Source: Cyanobacteriota bacterium (GTDB taxonomy: Bacteria; Cyanobacteriota; Cyanobacteriia; Phormidesmidales; Phormidesmidaceae). Taken from it: a DNA stretch of 6,578 nucleotides. The translations under genes and the position numbers were made by a program. The notes under the pieces are model-generated. The model searched no databases. It was not told the DNA's origin and was given only the letters and a program-made list of their open reading frames with translations. Positions 1 through 6,319 of this stretch are shown here, in pieces. The DNA is taken from NCBI GenBank assembly GCA_027619675.1, contig JAQCHG010000096.1:1-6578 (forward strand), read 5' to 3'. Positions within the stretch are counted from its first letter, which is position 1, and each line of letters starts with the position of its first letter.

Positions 1-807
1 ACCCTCCAAGCCAGGGGAGGAATTCACCTCCATCACCACGGGGCCATGGTTAGAGCGCAGCAAGTCTACCCCTGCTATGCGCAACCCCATGGCCTTGGCG
101 GCCCGAACAGCGGTGGTGCGCTCCTCTGGGGTGAGGCGTACCTTGGTGGCGGATCCGCCCCGATGTAGATTAGAGCGAAATTCCCCAGGTGCCCCCTGGC
201 GCTTCATGGCGGCAATCACCTTATCGCCAATCACAAAGCAGCGGATGTCGGCCCCCCCCGCCTCCTTGATATATTCCTGAACCAGAATATTGGCATCCAT
301 ACCCCGAAAGGCTTCAATCACGGATTTAGCCGCCTGGTAGGTTTCCGCCAGCACCACGCCGATACCCTGGGTGCCCTCCAGCAGTTTGATCACCAACGGA
401 GCCCCCCCCACCAGTTCAATCAAGCCGTCAATGTCTTGGGTGGAATGGGCAAACCCAGTGACGGGGAGGCCAATGCCCCGTCGGGCCAGAATTTGCAGGC
501 TGCGGAGCTTATCCCGCGATCGCGAGATCGCCTGGGACTCATTGGTGGCGAACACATTCATCACCTCAAACTGCCGCACCACAGCGGTGCCGTAAAAGGT
601 ATTGGAGGCCCCAATGCGGGGAATCACCGCATCAACGTTTTCTAACGGCTGGCCCTGATACAAAACCTTGGGGCGGTGGGAGGTAATGTCCATGTAGCAG
701 CGCATGGGGTCGATCACCTGCATCTCATGGTGGCGAGCTTCCCCCGCCTCCCGTAGCCGCCGAGTGGAATAGAGACTACTATCCCGCGACAAAATCACAA
801 TTTTCAT
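1..807 (-). CDS. rimK: RimK family alpha-L-glutamate ligase (ATP-grasp), 3' end cut by window edge
   Basis: The minus strand is open from ATG 805-807 to base 1, giving 269 codons without a stop. The family is about 300 residues, so some 30 C-terminal residues are missing. The protein starts [18 protein letters not shown], a typical RimK N-terminus. The ATP-grasp fold is visible: PRIGAS near residue 63, the SRDK segment near 97-100, K141 followed by a glycine-rich loop (LEGTQGIGV, 143-151), the adenine-side strand ILVQEYI (174-180), [11 protein letters not shown] (208-218), D248, and metal-binding E260 and N262 in [11 protein letters not shown]. In E. coli, RimK adds glutamates to the C-terminus of ribosomal protein S6 and can make poly-alpha-glutamate; the substrate here is inferred. 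It lies 17 bp downstream of rimB on the same strand, so cotranscription is likely. No Shine-Dalgarno is visible; the start rests on the N-terminal match. Two runs of eight G occur in its coding strand. Confidence 0.95.
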   Translation of the reverse strand, partial: MKIVILSRDSSLYSTRRLREAGEARHHEMQVIDPMRCYMDITSHRPKVLYQGQPLENVDAVIPRIGASNTFYGTAVVRQFEVMNVFATNESQAISRSRDKLRSLQILARRGIGLPVTGFAHSTQDIDGLIELVGGAPLVIKLLEGTQGIGVVLAETYQAAKSVIEAFRGMDANILVQEYIKEAGGADIRCFVIGDKVIAAMKRQGAPGEFRSNLHRGGSATKVRLTPEERTTAVRAAKAMGLRIAGVDLLRSNHGPVVMEVNSSPGLEG

Positions 808-824
808 AACCGAGTTAGGGGCTG

Positions 825-1322
825 TTAAGTCTGCGGTAAGGGGGGATGGAGGACGGAGGCAGGGGGCTGACCCAAGCGATAGGAGCGCCCCGGATCCACT
901 AAAAAGCGATGGCGCACCGCTTCTCGCCCTAGCAACATGCGAAACCCCATGGCATCGCGATTGGTCAAGGTCAACTCAATGGACCATTGACGGTCTCCTA
1001 GGGCGATGGGGGTGCGAATCACCGGACGGGGCTGGGTGTGGCCGCTGGAACTGCGAACCAGGCGCTCGTCCCACAGGGGTGCTTCTGCCTCGACCGTAAC
1101 CGTTGTGCTGCGCTGGTGGGGGTGGACCTTAAACCGCACCATGGCGGTGCCATCCCGCTCAAAATGATGGATGTCAAAGGCATGGAGAGCAGACGATCTC
1201 GCCCCTGTATCCACTTTGACCTTGATGTGGGAAATGTGCAGATCCGGCAGCGCTAACCATTCTCGCCAGCCCAGAATCGGCATGGAGGCGGCACTGGCAC
1301 GGAGGTGCGATCGCGAGGTCAT
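825..1322 (-). CDS. rimB: Retropepsin-like aspartic protease of the RimB / 'ATP-dependent zinc protease' family
   Basis: This 165-residue protein has the family hallmarks in order: [11 protein letters not shown] (18-28), the catalytic motif [12 protein letters not shown] (37-48) with D38 as the predicted catalytic aspartate, [13 protein letters not shown] (90-102), and [16 protein letters not shown] (119-134) followed by RHRFLVDP. The family (Pfam Zn_protease/DUF785) is widely annotated as a zinc protease, but the DTGA motif and compact size fit a single-domain retropepsin-like fold. In Pseudomonas, rimB sits in a rimABK operon with rimK, where it counters RimK-dependent glutamylation of S6; the same role here is inferred from the family and the adjacent rimK. 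No rimA is seen in the window. The start is uncertain: Met14 (codon at 1281-1283) gives MPILGWREW, closer to the usual family N-terminus, while the first ATG overlaps a HIP1 site. Neither has a good ribosome binding site. The C-terminal tail after about residue 150 is proline-rich and not conserved as far as I know. Confidence 0.88.
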   Translation of the reverse strand: MTSRSHLRASAASMPILGWREWLALPDLHISHIKVKVDTGARSSALHAFDIHHFERDGTAMVRFKVHPHQRSTTVTVEAEAPLWDERLVRSSSGHTQPRPVIRTPIALGDRQWSIELTLTNRDAMGFRMLLGREAVRHRFLVDPGRSYRLGQPPASVLHPPLPQT

Positions 1323-1382
1323 ACCAAAGGGGCGAAACCTTTTCTATCCTAAGGGCAAGGGACGATCCCGATGGCCTTCAGA

Positions 1383-1403
1383 CCTGACGCAATCTCCGTC
1401 AGG
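1383..1403. repeat. 7-bp inverted repeat upstream of rimB
   Basis: CCTGACG (1383-1389) pairs perfectly with CGTCAGG (1397-1403) around a 7-nt spacer. It lies about 60 bp upstream of the rimB start. It has no T-run on either side, so it is not a terminator. It could be an operator or a leader hairpin; that is a guess. Confidence 0.4.
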
Positions 1404-1489
1404 AAGCCGTCAGCGTTCAATGGGTGCCTAGGACGGTCCAGAGAGCCTTACCCGCTAGACCTCTGGTACACAATGTCAGGACTGACCAA

Positions 1490-1669
1490 CCACCAGCTAG
1501 CCGAACCTATCCCAGCTGGCCCGTGAGCCCTCAGATTGGATATTCCCGCTTTGCCGTAGTTGATGGAGGTCCACCGCGATTACCCGTGGTAGCGCTGCGC
1601 GATCGCGGGCGGTTGCCCTACGGTGGGCAGTGTGGGCGTGGGTGCAACGTCAGCCCCCTAGCTGGCTGG
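1490..1669. repeat. Long-range inverted repeat bounding a 180-nt non-coding segment
   Basis: CCAGCTAG (1493-1500) is the exact reverse complement of CTAGCTGG (1658-1665). Allowing C1666 to bulge extends pairing to CCA (1490-1492) with TGG (1667-1669). Inside, CCGTAG (1554-1559) can pair with CTACGG (1618-1623). The layout resembles a structured RNA with a closing stem, but I see no good promoter and cannot assign an RNA family. Chance pairing is possible in GC-rich sequence. Confidence 0.25.
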
Positions 1670-1692
1670 CGATTGATCCTGTGCTGACGCTG

Positions 1693-1808
1693 CCCGTGCT
1701 GGGTCTGTCTGGTTGGAACTCTTTGACTTCACCCGTGCTGAACCTGCCCTGTCCTGGCTTTTTTTCTAAACCTGCCCTGTTCTGAGCTCGCCCTGACCCG
1801 TTCTGGGT
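1693..1808. repeat. Degenerate short direct repeats upstream of typA
   Basis: CCCGTGCTG occurs at 1693-1701 and 1732-1740. AACCTGCCCTGT occurs at 1741-1752 and 1769-1780 (28-bp offset), each followed by a CTG-containing tail, and a weaker related stretch follows at 1790-1806. A run of seven T lies between the last two perfect copies. The origin or role is unknown. Confidence 0.4.
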
Positions 1809-1867
1809 AATTGTCAGTGTTCGTTGGCGAAGGAATAATCAACTGCGCCCCAGGAAACAGTGGCGTC

Positions 1868-1918
1868 AGTTACAATTGTTAAGATTGCCTGTTTTTATAG
1901 GCACATTTCCTTACAAAT
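1868..1918 (+). promoter_or_regulatory. AT-rich patch, probable typA promoter zone
   Basis: This is the most AT-rich stretch before typA, 75-125 bp upstream of its start. It includes TTGTTA (1876-1881), TTTTTATAGG (1892-1901) and TTACAAAT (1911-1918). No pair of these has ideal -35/-10 spacing (TTGTTA to TATAGG is 14 bp), so the exact promoter is not called. The position and base composition are the only support. Confidence 0.3.
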
Positions 1919-1991
1919 CGCCAACGGGGCCATTCGTCCGCGATCGCGCCGCCCCTAACCTTCACGAGCTTTTACCAGAGCCGCAACCCCT

Positions 1992-3755
1992 ATGACCCTT
2001 CCCATTCGCAACGTTGCCATCATTGCCCACGTTGACCACGGCAAAACCACCCTGGTGGACGCCCTGCTAAAACAGTCCGGCATTTTTCGTGAGGGGGAAG
2101 AGGTTCCGGACTGCGTCATGGACTCCAACGACCTAGAGGAACGGGGTATCACCATCCTCTCGAAAAACACCGCCGTCACCTACAAAGACACCCTGATCAA
2201 CATCGTGGATACCCCTGGCCACGCCGACTTCGGTGGCGAGGTGGAACGGGTGCTGGGCATGGTGGATGGCTGCATCCTGATTGTGGATGCCAACGAAGGC
2301 CCCATGCCCCAGACCCGCTTTGTGCTGAAAAAAGCCCTAGAGAAAGGGCTGCGCCCCATTGTGGTGCTGAACAAAATTGACCGTCCCCAAGCGGATCCCC
2401 ACAACGCCATTGATAAGGTGTTGGACCTGTTTTTAGAACTGGGGGCCGACGACGACCAGTGCGAGTTCCCCTATCTCTATGCCTCTGGCCTCGGCGGTTG
2501 GGCCAAGAAGGACTTGGATGAAGAAGGCAAGGACATGCAGCCCTTGTTTGAAGCCATCCTCGACCACGTTCCCCCGCCTGTCGGGGATCCCGAGAAGCCC
2601 CTGCAACTTCAGGTCACCACCCTCGACTACTCCGAGTACCTGGGCCGCATTGTGATCGGTAAAGTCCACAACGGCACCATCCATGCGGGGCAGCCTGCGG
2701 CCTTGGTGACCCGAGAGGGCAAGGTGGTGAAGTCCAAGATCAGCAAACTGCTGGGCTTCCAAGGGTTGCAGCGGATTGAAATTGAGTCCGCCAGTGCCGG
2801 ACAAATCGTGGCGGTGGCGGGGTTTGCCGATGCCAACATTGGCGAAACCGTGGCTTGCCCCGACAATCCCGAAGGGTTGCCCCTGATCAGTGTGGATGAG
2901 CCCACCCTGGGTATGACCTTTGCGGTGAATGATTCTCCCTTTGCGGGGCAGGAGGGTAAGTTTGTCACCTCACGGCAAATTCGCGATCGCCTCATGCGGG
3001 AGCTAGAAACCAACGTCGCCCTGCGGGTGGAAGAAACCGACTCCCCCGATCGCTTTGCGGTCTCGGGCCGGGGTGAACTGCACCTGGGCATCTTGATTGA
3101 AACCATGCGCCGGGAAGGCTACGAATTCCAAGTTTCCCAGCCCCAGGTGATCTTCCGGGAAATCAACGGCCAACCCTGCGAACCCTACGAACTGCTGGTG
3201 CTGGATGTGCCAGAAGATGCCGTTGGTGGCTGCATGGAGCGACTGGGGCAGCGCCGGGGCGAAATGCAGGACATGCGAGTGACGGGCAATGGCCGCTCGA
3301 CCCTAGAATTTGTGGTGCCTGCGCGGGGGCTGATTGGCTTCCGGGGTGAGTTCATGCGCATCACCAAGGGTGAGGGACTCATGAACCACAGCTTCTTGGA
3401 ATATCGCCCCATGAGCGGGGTCCTCACCGCCTTTGAGGAGGGCACCGCCACCTTCTACGCCTTGAAAAATGCAGAGGATCGCGGTGTCTTCTTCATCACC
3501 CCCGGCACCAAGGTCTACAAGGGCATGATCATTGGGGAAAGCAACCGTCCCCAGGATTTGGAATTGAACGTGTGCAAAACCAAGCAGCTCACCAACCACC
3601 GCTCGGCCACGGGGGATGAACTGGTGCAGCTACAAACCCCAGTGGAAATGAGCTTGGAGCGGGCGCTGGAATACATCGCTTCGGATGAGATGGTGGAAAT
3701 CACCCCCGAATCCATTCGGCTGCGGAAGCTGTCGAAGAAGCTGGCCCGACGCTAA
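1992..3755 (+). CDS. typA: Translational GTPase TypA/BipA
   Basis: TypA is an EF-G-like GTPase that binds the ribosome and supports 50S assembly and stress adaptation. All GTP-binding motifs are present in the 587-residue protein: G1 AHVDHGKT (12-19), G2 RGITI (51-55, with T54), G3 DTPGH (73-77), G4 NKID (127-130) and G5 ASG (164-166). The beta-barrel domain 2 follows from about 205, then domains with [19 protein letters not shown], the [10 protein letters not shown] motif and the TypA-specific C-terminal part ending [11 protein letters not shown]. The start is set by [18 protein letters not shown], the usual cyanobacterial N-terminus; no Shine-Dalgarno is present. Two oddities stand out against homologues I remember (about 597 residues): one residue is missing before RGITI (LEERGITI instead of LE-R/K-ERGITI), and about eight are missing at M474-S-G-V-L, where homologues have SG-DIEARNKG-VL or similar. 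Both keep the frame. The gene appears monocistronic, with its own terminator. Confidence 0.97.
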   Translation: MTLPIRNVAIIAHVDHGKTTLVDALLKQSGIFREGEEVPDCVMDSNDLEERGITILSKNTAVTYKDTLINIVDTPGHADFGGEVERVLGMVDGCILIVDANEGPMPQTRFVLKKALEKGLRPIVVLNKIDRPQADPHNAIDKVLDLFLELGADDDQCEFPYLYASGLGGWAKKDLDEEGKDMQPLFEAILDHVPPPVGDPEKPLQLQVTTLDYSEYLGRIVIGKVHNGTIHAGQPAALVTREGKVVKSKISKLLGFQGLQRIEIESASAGQIVAVAGFADANIGETVACPDNPEGLPLISVDEPTLGMTFAVNDSPFAGQEGKFVTSRQIRDRLMRELETNVALRVEETDSPDRFAVSGRGELHLGILIETMRREGYEFQVSQPQVIFREINGQPCEPYELLVLDVPEDAVGGCMERLGQRRGEMQDMRVTGNGRSTLEFVVPARGLIGFRGEFMRITKGEGLMNHSFLEYRPMSGVLTAFEEGTATFYALKNAEDRGVFFITPGTKVYKGMIIGESNRPQDLELNVCKTKQLTNHRSATGDELVQLQTPVEMSLERALEYIASDEMVEITPESIRLRKLSKKLARR

Positions 3756-3781
3756 CGCTAAACCCACCCCTAATCTGAAGG

Positions 3782-3798
3782 CAGCGTGATACGCGCTG
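3782..3798 (+). repeat. Small hairpin between typA stop and terminator
   Basis: CAGCG (3782-3786) pairs with CGCTG (3794-3798) around TGATACG. It lies just ahead of the main terminator and has no T-run of its own. It may help protect the typA transcript 3' end, or be incidental. Confidence 0.3.
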
Positions 3799-3804
3799 TT
3801 TAAC

Positions 3805-3851
3805 AAACACCCCTTGCTGGTTGCTAAGGCATCAGCAGGGGGTGTTTTTTT
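3805..3851 (+). terminator. Rho-independent terminator of typA
   Basis: The left arm 3805-3819 (AAACACCCCTTGCTG) pairs with the right arm 3833-3847 (CAGCAGGGGGTGTTT) over 15 bp, with one G-T wobble and a 13-nt loop. A run of T from 3845 to 3851 follows. It starts 50 bp after the typA stop, so it fits typA transcript termination well. Confidence 0.92.
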
Positions 3852-3965
3852 GCTTGATCCATCCTCAGATAGTTTCTCAGCAAAAGAAATTTGTTTATTC
3901 CTAGGGGAGGTGTTTGGCAGTTATGGCTGATTCCACCCGGTTAGGACTGACGCATTCGCATGGAT

Positions 3966-3991
3966 GCACAAGGGACTTTAACCCCTTGTGC
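3966..3991. repeat. Hairpin of the first tandem unit in the MITE-like element
   Basis: GCACAAGGG (3966-3974) pairs with CCCTTGTGC (3983-3991), a 9-bp stem. It sits at the same offset from its upstream AGGACTGACGCA (3943) as the second hairpin does from its own copy (4002). Confidence 0.7.
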
Positions 3992-4001
3992 GGTCTAAGT
4001 C

Positions 4002-4013
4002 AGGACTGACGCA
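4002..4013 (+). repeat. Internal direct copy of the MITE terminal repeat
   Basis: AGGACTGACGCA here is identical to 3943-3954, exactly 59 bp downstream, and inverted relative to 4081-4092. Here it is preceded by TC, not by the T that gives the TA flank of the outer copies. Confidence 0.75.
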
Positions 4014-4025
4014 GTCACACCCATG

Positions 4026-4049
4026 GACAAGGGGCTGAAGCCCCTTGTC
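4026..4049. repeat. Hairpin of the second tandem unit in the MITE-like element
   Basis: GACAAGGGGCT (4026-4036) and AGCCCCTTGTC (4039-4049) are perfect inverted repeats separated by GA. Compared with the first hairpin, the base pair at the foot of the stem is G-C instead of C-G, so both partners changed together. Confidence 0.75.
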
Positions 4050-4201
4050 TCAACGGAACGCCGAGGATTCGGCAGCATTGTGCGTCAGTCCTATAGGTGT
4101 TAGAGATGTGAGCGCATGTTGCGTTGATGGCATGTCAGCTCATGCCTTGGGATCAGTCAGGACTAGCGGCACCATTGCCCACCCCTACCCGTGCTCACCC
4201 C

Positions 4202-6319
4202 ATGGTTGCCACCTCCCGCCAGCCCATCGCCTTGGTTGATGCTGCTACCCAAGACCTCTTGACTTGGGCAGAGCAGGTCCAGGCCAGCGATGAGACGATT
4301 CTCCATAAGGCTCAGCAGTTAGCAACTCGCTTGGGTGCCCACTATCGCCCCGCCGACGGCCTGACGGAAATTGGGTTCTGGGCTCCAGAGTTGGGGGCTG
4401 ACATGGTGCAGCCCAAGAATATTTATCTGGAAATTTTCACGCCCAAACAGGCGATCGCCCCCCAACGTCCCAGCCAAAAGGTCCTCTTTCGCCGAGACTA
4501 CGTGGAGTTGGTTAAACAGGGGGAGTATTTTTGGGGGGTGCTGTCGGGGCTGAAGGCGGGCACCCGCCACCAGTTGGGATCCTTCTACTGGCTGCGCTAC
4601 TTGGATATGGACACCAACGAGGTGCGGGTGATTGGCGATTGTCTGGCCCATTCCCTGCCCTATGGGGTGTACGCCCCAGCGGAGGTGTACGACCTGGCTA
4701 GCCTCCAAGCCCAGCGGGCGGATAGGGACTATTTTGGCCAGGGCGATCGCGACGAAGCGGGCATCATTCGCGTCCATCCCCCCCGCAATATCCTGCAACT
4801 GCACGTCAACACCGCCTCTCCCGACGGCACCCTGGCGGGGTTAACGGAAGCCTATCAGGCGATCGCCCAAAAACTGATTCACCAAACCCCCCTCTCCCCA
4901 GCAGAACAGAACTTCATCGGCTACGACGCCGTACAACTGCTGCCCATTGAACCCACCGTGGAATATCGCGGTCGCCACGACCTGGGCCAGGGCTTTTTTA
5001 TCTTCAACGAAGACGACATGGCGGAGATGGACCCCGACACCGAGGGCATTGAACAGGAGCCTGGGGACATCAAACTTACCTTTAGAAATCCCGACACCCA
5101 AAACTGGGGCTACGACATCGTGATCTTTGGCTGTTCCGCCACCAACCCAGCGGTGCTGCGCACCCTCCGCCCCGATGAACTGGTGGACTTTATCGCCACC
5201 CTGCACAATTTCCCCACGGGGCCAATTCAGGTCATCTACGACATCGTTTACGGCCACGCCGACAACCAGGGGATCGAACTGCTGAATGGGCGCTTCCTCA
5301 AAGGCCCCAACATGTACGGCCAAGACGTCAACCACCAAAACCCGACGGTGCGGGCAATTTTGCTGGAAATGCAGCGGCGCAAAAACAACACCGGGGCCGA
5401 TGGCATTCGCGTCGATGGAGCCCAGGATTTCAAATTCTTTAACCCCCTCTCTGGTCGGGTGGAGTACGACGACCAGTACCTCAGCGCCATGGCGGAGGTG
5501 GTACAGCAGGTAGGGGATCACCACCGTCGCCTGTTCAGCATTTTTGAGGACGGTCGCCCCTGGCCCGCTGAAGGCTGGGAGGAAATCTCCACCTATCGGG
5601 ACATCATCGAGTTCAAGCCCGACGCCTTCCAGTGGGGGCCGCTGATCTTTGCCCACAACACCCCCAGCCTCCAGGGCTTTTGGGAACGGAAGTGGCGGCG
5701 GGTGACGGAGCAGATGCAGATGGGGACCAACTGGATCACAGGCTGCGGCAACCACGATACCCTGCGGCGGGGCACCCAGGTGGATCCTGAGCTGCCCATT
5801 AATTGGAACCTGGGGGATGGTCTGCCTGAGGTACTCAACAACGCCTACGACAACGCCGCCGTCACCCTGCTCACCTACGGCTTCAGCCCTGGGTTGCCCA
5901 TGGATTTCATCAACTGCACCCAGCGTGCCCCCTGGGGCTTTTTGCGCAATACCGACGATCGCTACGGGGTCAAAGTGGTGTCCGAAGAGGCCGGGGGCTT
6001 TTTGGACTGGCAAATCATCCCCGAAACCTACGACTGGCCAGAACTGTTTCCCCGCTTAAAAGCCATGGGTTTCTCGAAACTGGGGGAACTGCGGCAGTTT
6101 GTGCGGGGCCTCTGTGACGCCATTGAAGACACCCATTACGACCTGGATGAAGTGGCCCATCTGTGCCAACAGTTCATCACCGCCAACCCCGACAGCGAGG
6201 AAATGCAGGCGGCCAAAGCCACCCGCAAGTCGGCAGCCACCCTGAGCCAACTAAATGTGCCGGATAAATCAGCGGTGCTGACGGAGCTGGACGTGGCCAA
6301 GCTCAAGGACTTTGCCTAA
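4202..6319 (+). CDS. gghA: GH13-type glycosidase, probable glucosylglycerol hydrolase, ended early by an in-frame TAA
   Basis: The likely reaction is hydrolysis of the osmolyte 2-O-alpha-glucosylglycerol to glucose and glycerol, as for Synechocystis Slr1670; the assignment rests on remembered resemblance and is not searched. The 705-residue product has a unique N-terminal region (about 1-270) and a GH13 barrel: QNWGYD (300-305), region I DIVYGH (347-352), region II GIRVD with R403 and predicted nucleophile D405, region III FSIFEDG with predicted acid/base E449, and region IV GNHD (516-519). The catalytic set is therefore complete. A charged helical stretch ends at LDVAKLKDFA, then TAA (6317-6319). 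The same frame continues as AFMEDAHEMCNVW, so the stop seems to sever a C-terminal beta domain. An upstream ATG at 4124 adds 26 low-complexity residues; I chose 4202 because MVATSRQPIALVDAAT resembles the family start. No Shine-Dalgarno is visible and no signal peptide is seen, so it should be cytoplasmic. Confidence 0.78.
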   Translation: MVATSRQPIALVDAATQDLLTWAEQVQASDETILHKAQQLATRLGAHYRPADGLTEIGFWAPELGADMVQPKNIYLEIFTPKQAIAPQRPSQKVLFRRDYVELVKQGEYFWGVLSGLKAGTRHQLGSFYWLRYLDMDTNEVRVIGDCLAHSLPYGVYAPAEVYDLASLQAQRADRDYFGQGDRDEAGIIRVHPPRNILQLHVNTASPDGTLAGLTEAYQAIAQKLIHQTPLSPAEQNFIGYDAVQLLPIEPTVEYRGRHDLGQGFFIFNEDDMAEMDPDTEGIEQEPGDIKLTFRNPDTQNWGYDIVIFGCSATNPAVLRTLRPDELVDFIATLHNFPTGPIQVIYDIVYGHADNQGIELLNGRFLKGPNMYGQDVNHQNPTVRAILLEMQRRKNNTGADGIRVDGAQDFKFFNPLSGRVEYDDQYLSAMAEVVQQVGDHHRRLFSIFEDGRPWPAEGWEEISTYRDIIEFKPDAFQWGPLIFAHNTPSLQGFWERKWRRVTEQMQMGTNWITGCGNHDTLRRGTQVDPELPINWNLGDGLPEVLNNAYDNAAVTLLTYGFSPGLPMDFINCTQRAPWGFLRNTDDRYGVKVVSEEAGGFLDWQIIPETYDWPELFPRLKAMGFSKLGELRQFVRGLCDAIEDTHYDLDEVAHLCQQFITANPDSEEMQAAKATRKSAATLSQLNVPDKSAVLTELDVAKLKDFA

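Larger units (their letters stand above)
1323..1991. other. Divergent intergenic region between rimB and typA
   Basis: This 669-bp stretch has no convincing gene. An 87-codon ORF on the plus strand (1424-1687) has no recognisable motif and is probably chance. The region should hold the promoters of the rimB-rimK unit (reading left) and typA (reading right), but I see no clear -35/-10 pair for either. It holds a 7-bp inverted repeat near rimB, an 8-bp (11 with a bulge) inverted repeat bounding about 180 nt, short degenerate CT-rich direct repeats at 1693-1808, and two HIP1 sites. I recognise no tRNA, rRNA, RNase P RNA or tmRNA. Confidence 0.6.
3944..4091. mobile_element. Candidate MITE with TA target duplication
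   Basis: GGACTGACGCA (3944-3954) and its exact reverse complement TGCGTCAGTCC (4081-4091) bound 148 bp with no ORF of note. Each end is flanked by TA (3942-3943 and 4092-4093), as left by IS630/Tc1-mariner transposases, a group present in cyanobacteria (for example ISY100). The interior holds a second direct copy of the end sequence (4002-4013), two strong hairpins with ACAAGGG/CCCTTGT arms, and a small hairpin GCCGA/TCGGC (4060-4073). There is no transposase, so movement would need one supplied elsewhere. Family assignment is inferred from the TA flanks only. Confidence 0.65.
3852..4201. other. Intergenic region between typA terminator and the glycosidase gene
   Basis: This roughly 350-bp stretch has no convincing gene. 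It contains an AT-rich part (3860-3900), a purine-rich AGGGGAGG (3903-3910), and the MITE-like element (3944-4091). A 28-codon ORF starting at ATG 3923 reads into the element and is not credible as a gene. Between the element and the glycosidase start lies a 6-bp inverted repeat, GGCATG (4129-4134) with CATGCC (4141-4146). The glycosidase promoter must lie here but I cannot place it. Confidence 0.5.

Noticed and set aside
1424..1687. 87-codon plus-strand ORF in the rimB-typA spacer
   Set aside because: No domain, no ribosome binding site, odd composition and overlap with repeats; probably chance.
1756..1768. Run of seven T (1759-1765) as a terminator
   Set aside because: No stable stem precedes it on the plus strand and it is far from any gene end.
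3923..4009. 28-codon ORF with purine-rich AGGGGAGG upstream
   Set aside because: It reads into the MITE-like element, the spacing of the purine run is long, and the peptide resembles nothing I know.
4026..4049. Strong hairpin as an intrinsic terminator
   Set aside because: No T-run follows on either strand; it is better explained as part of the element's tandem unit.
3944..4091. CRISPR array
   Set aside because: Only two direct units are present, spacing is 59 bp with diverged sequence, and the ends are inverted as in a transposable element.
4124..4201. N-terminal extension of the glycosidase from ATG 4124
   Set aside because: The 26 extra residues are low in complexity, lie next to the mobile element, and are not typical of the family N-terminus.
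4841..6013. 390-codon ORF on the minus strand antisense to the glycosidase gene
   Set aside because: It has no recognisable motif, and long antisense frames are expected opposite GC-rich genes; the plus strand has complete GH13 motifs.
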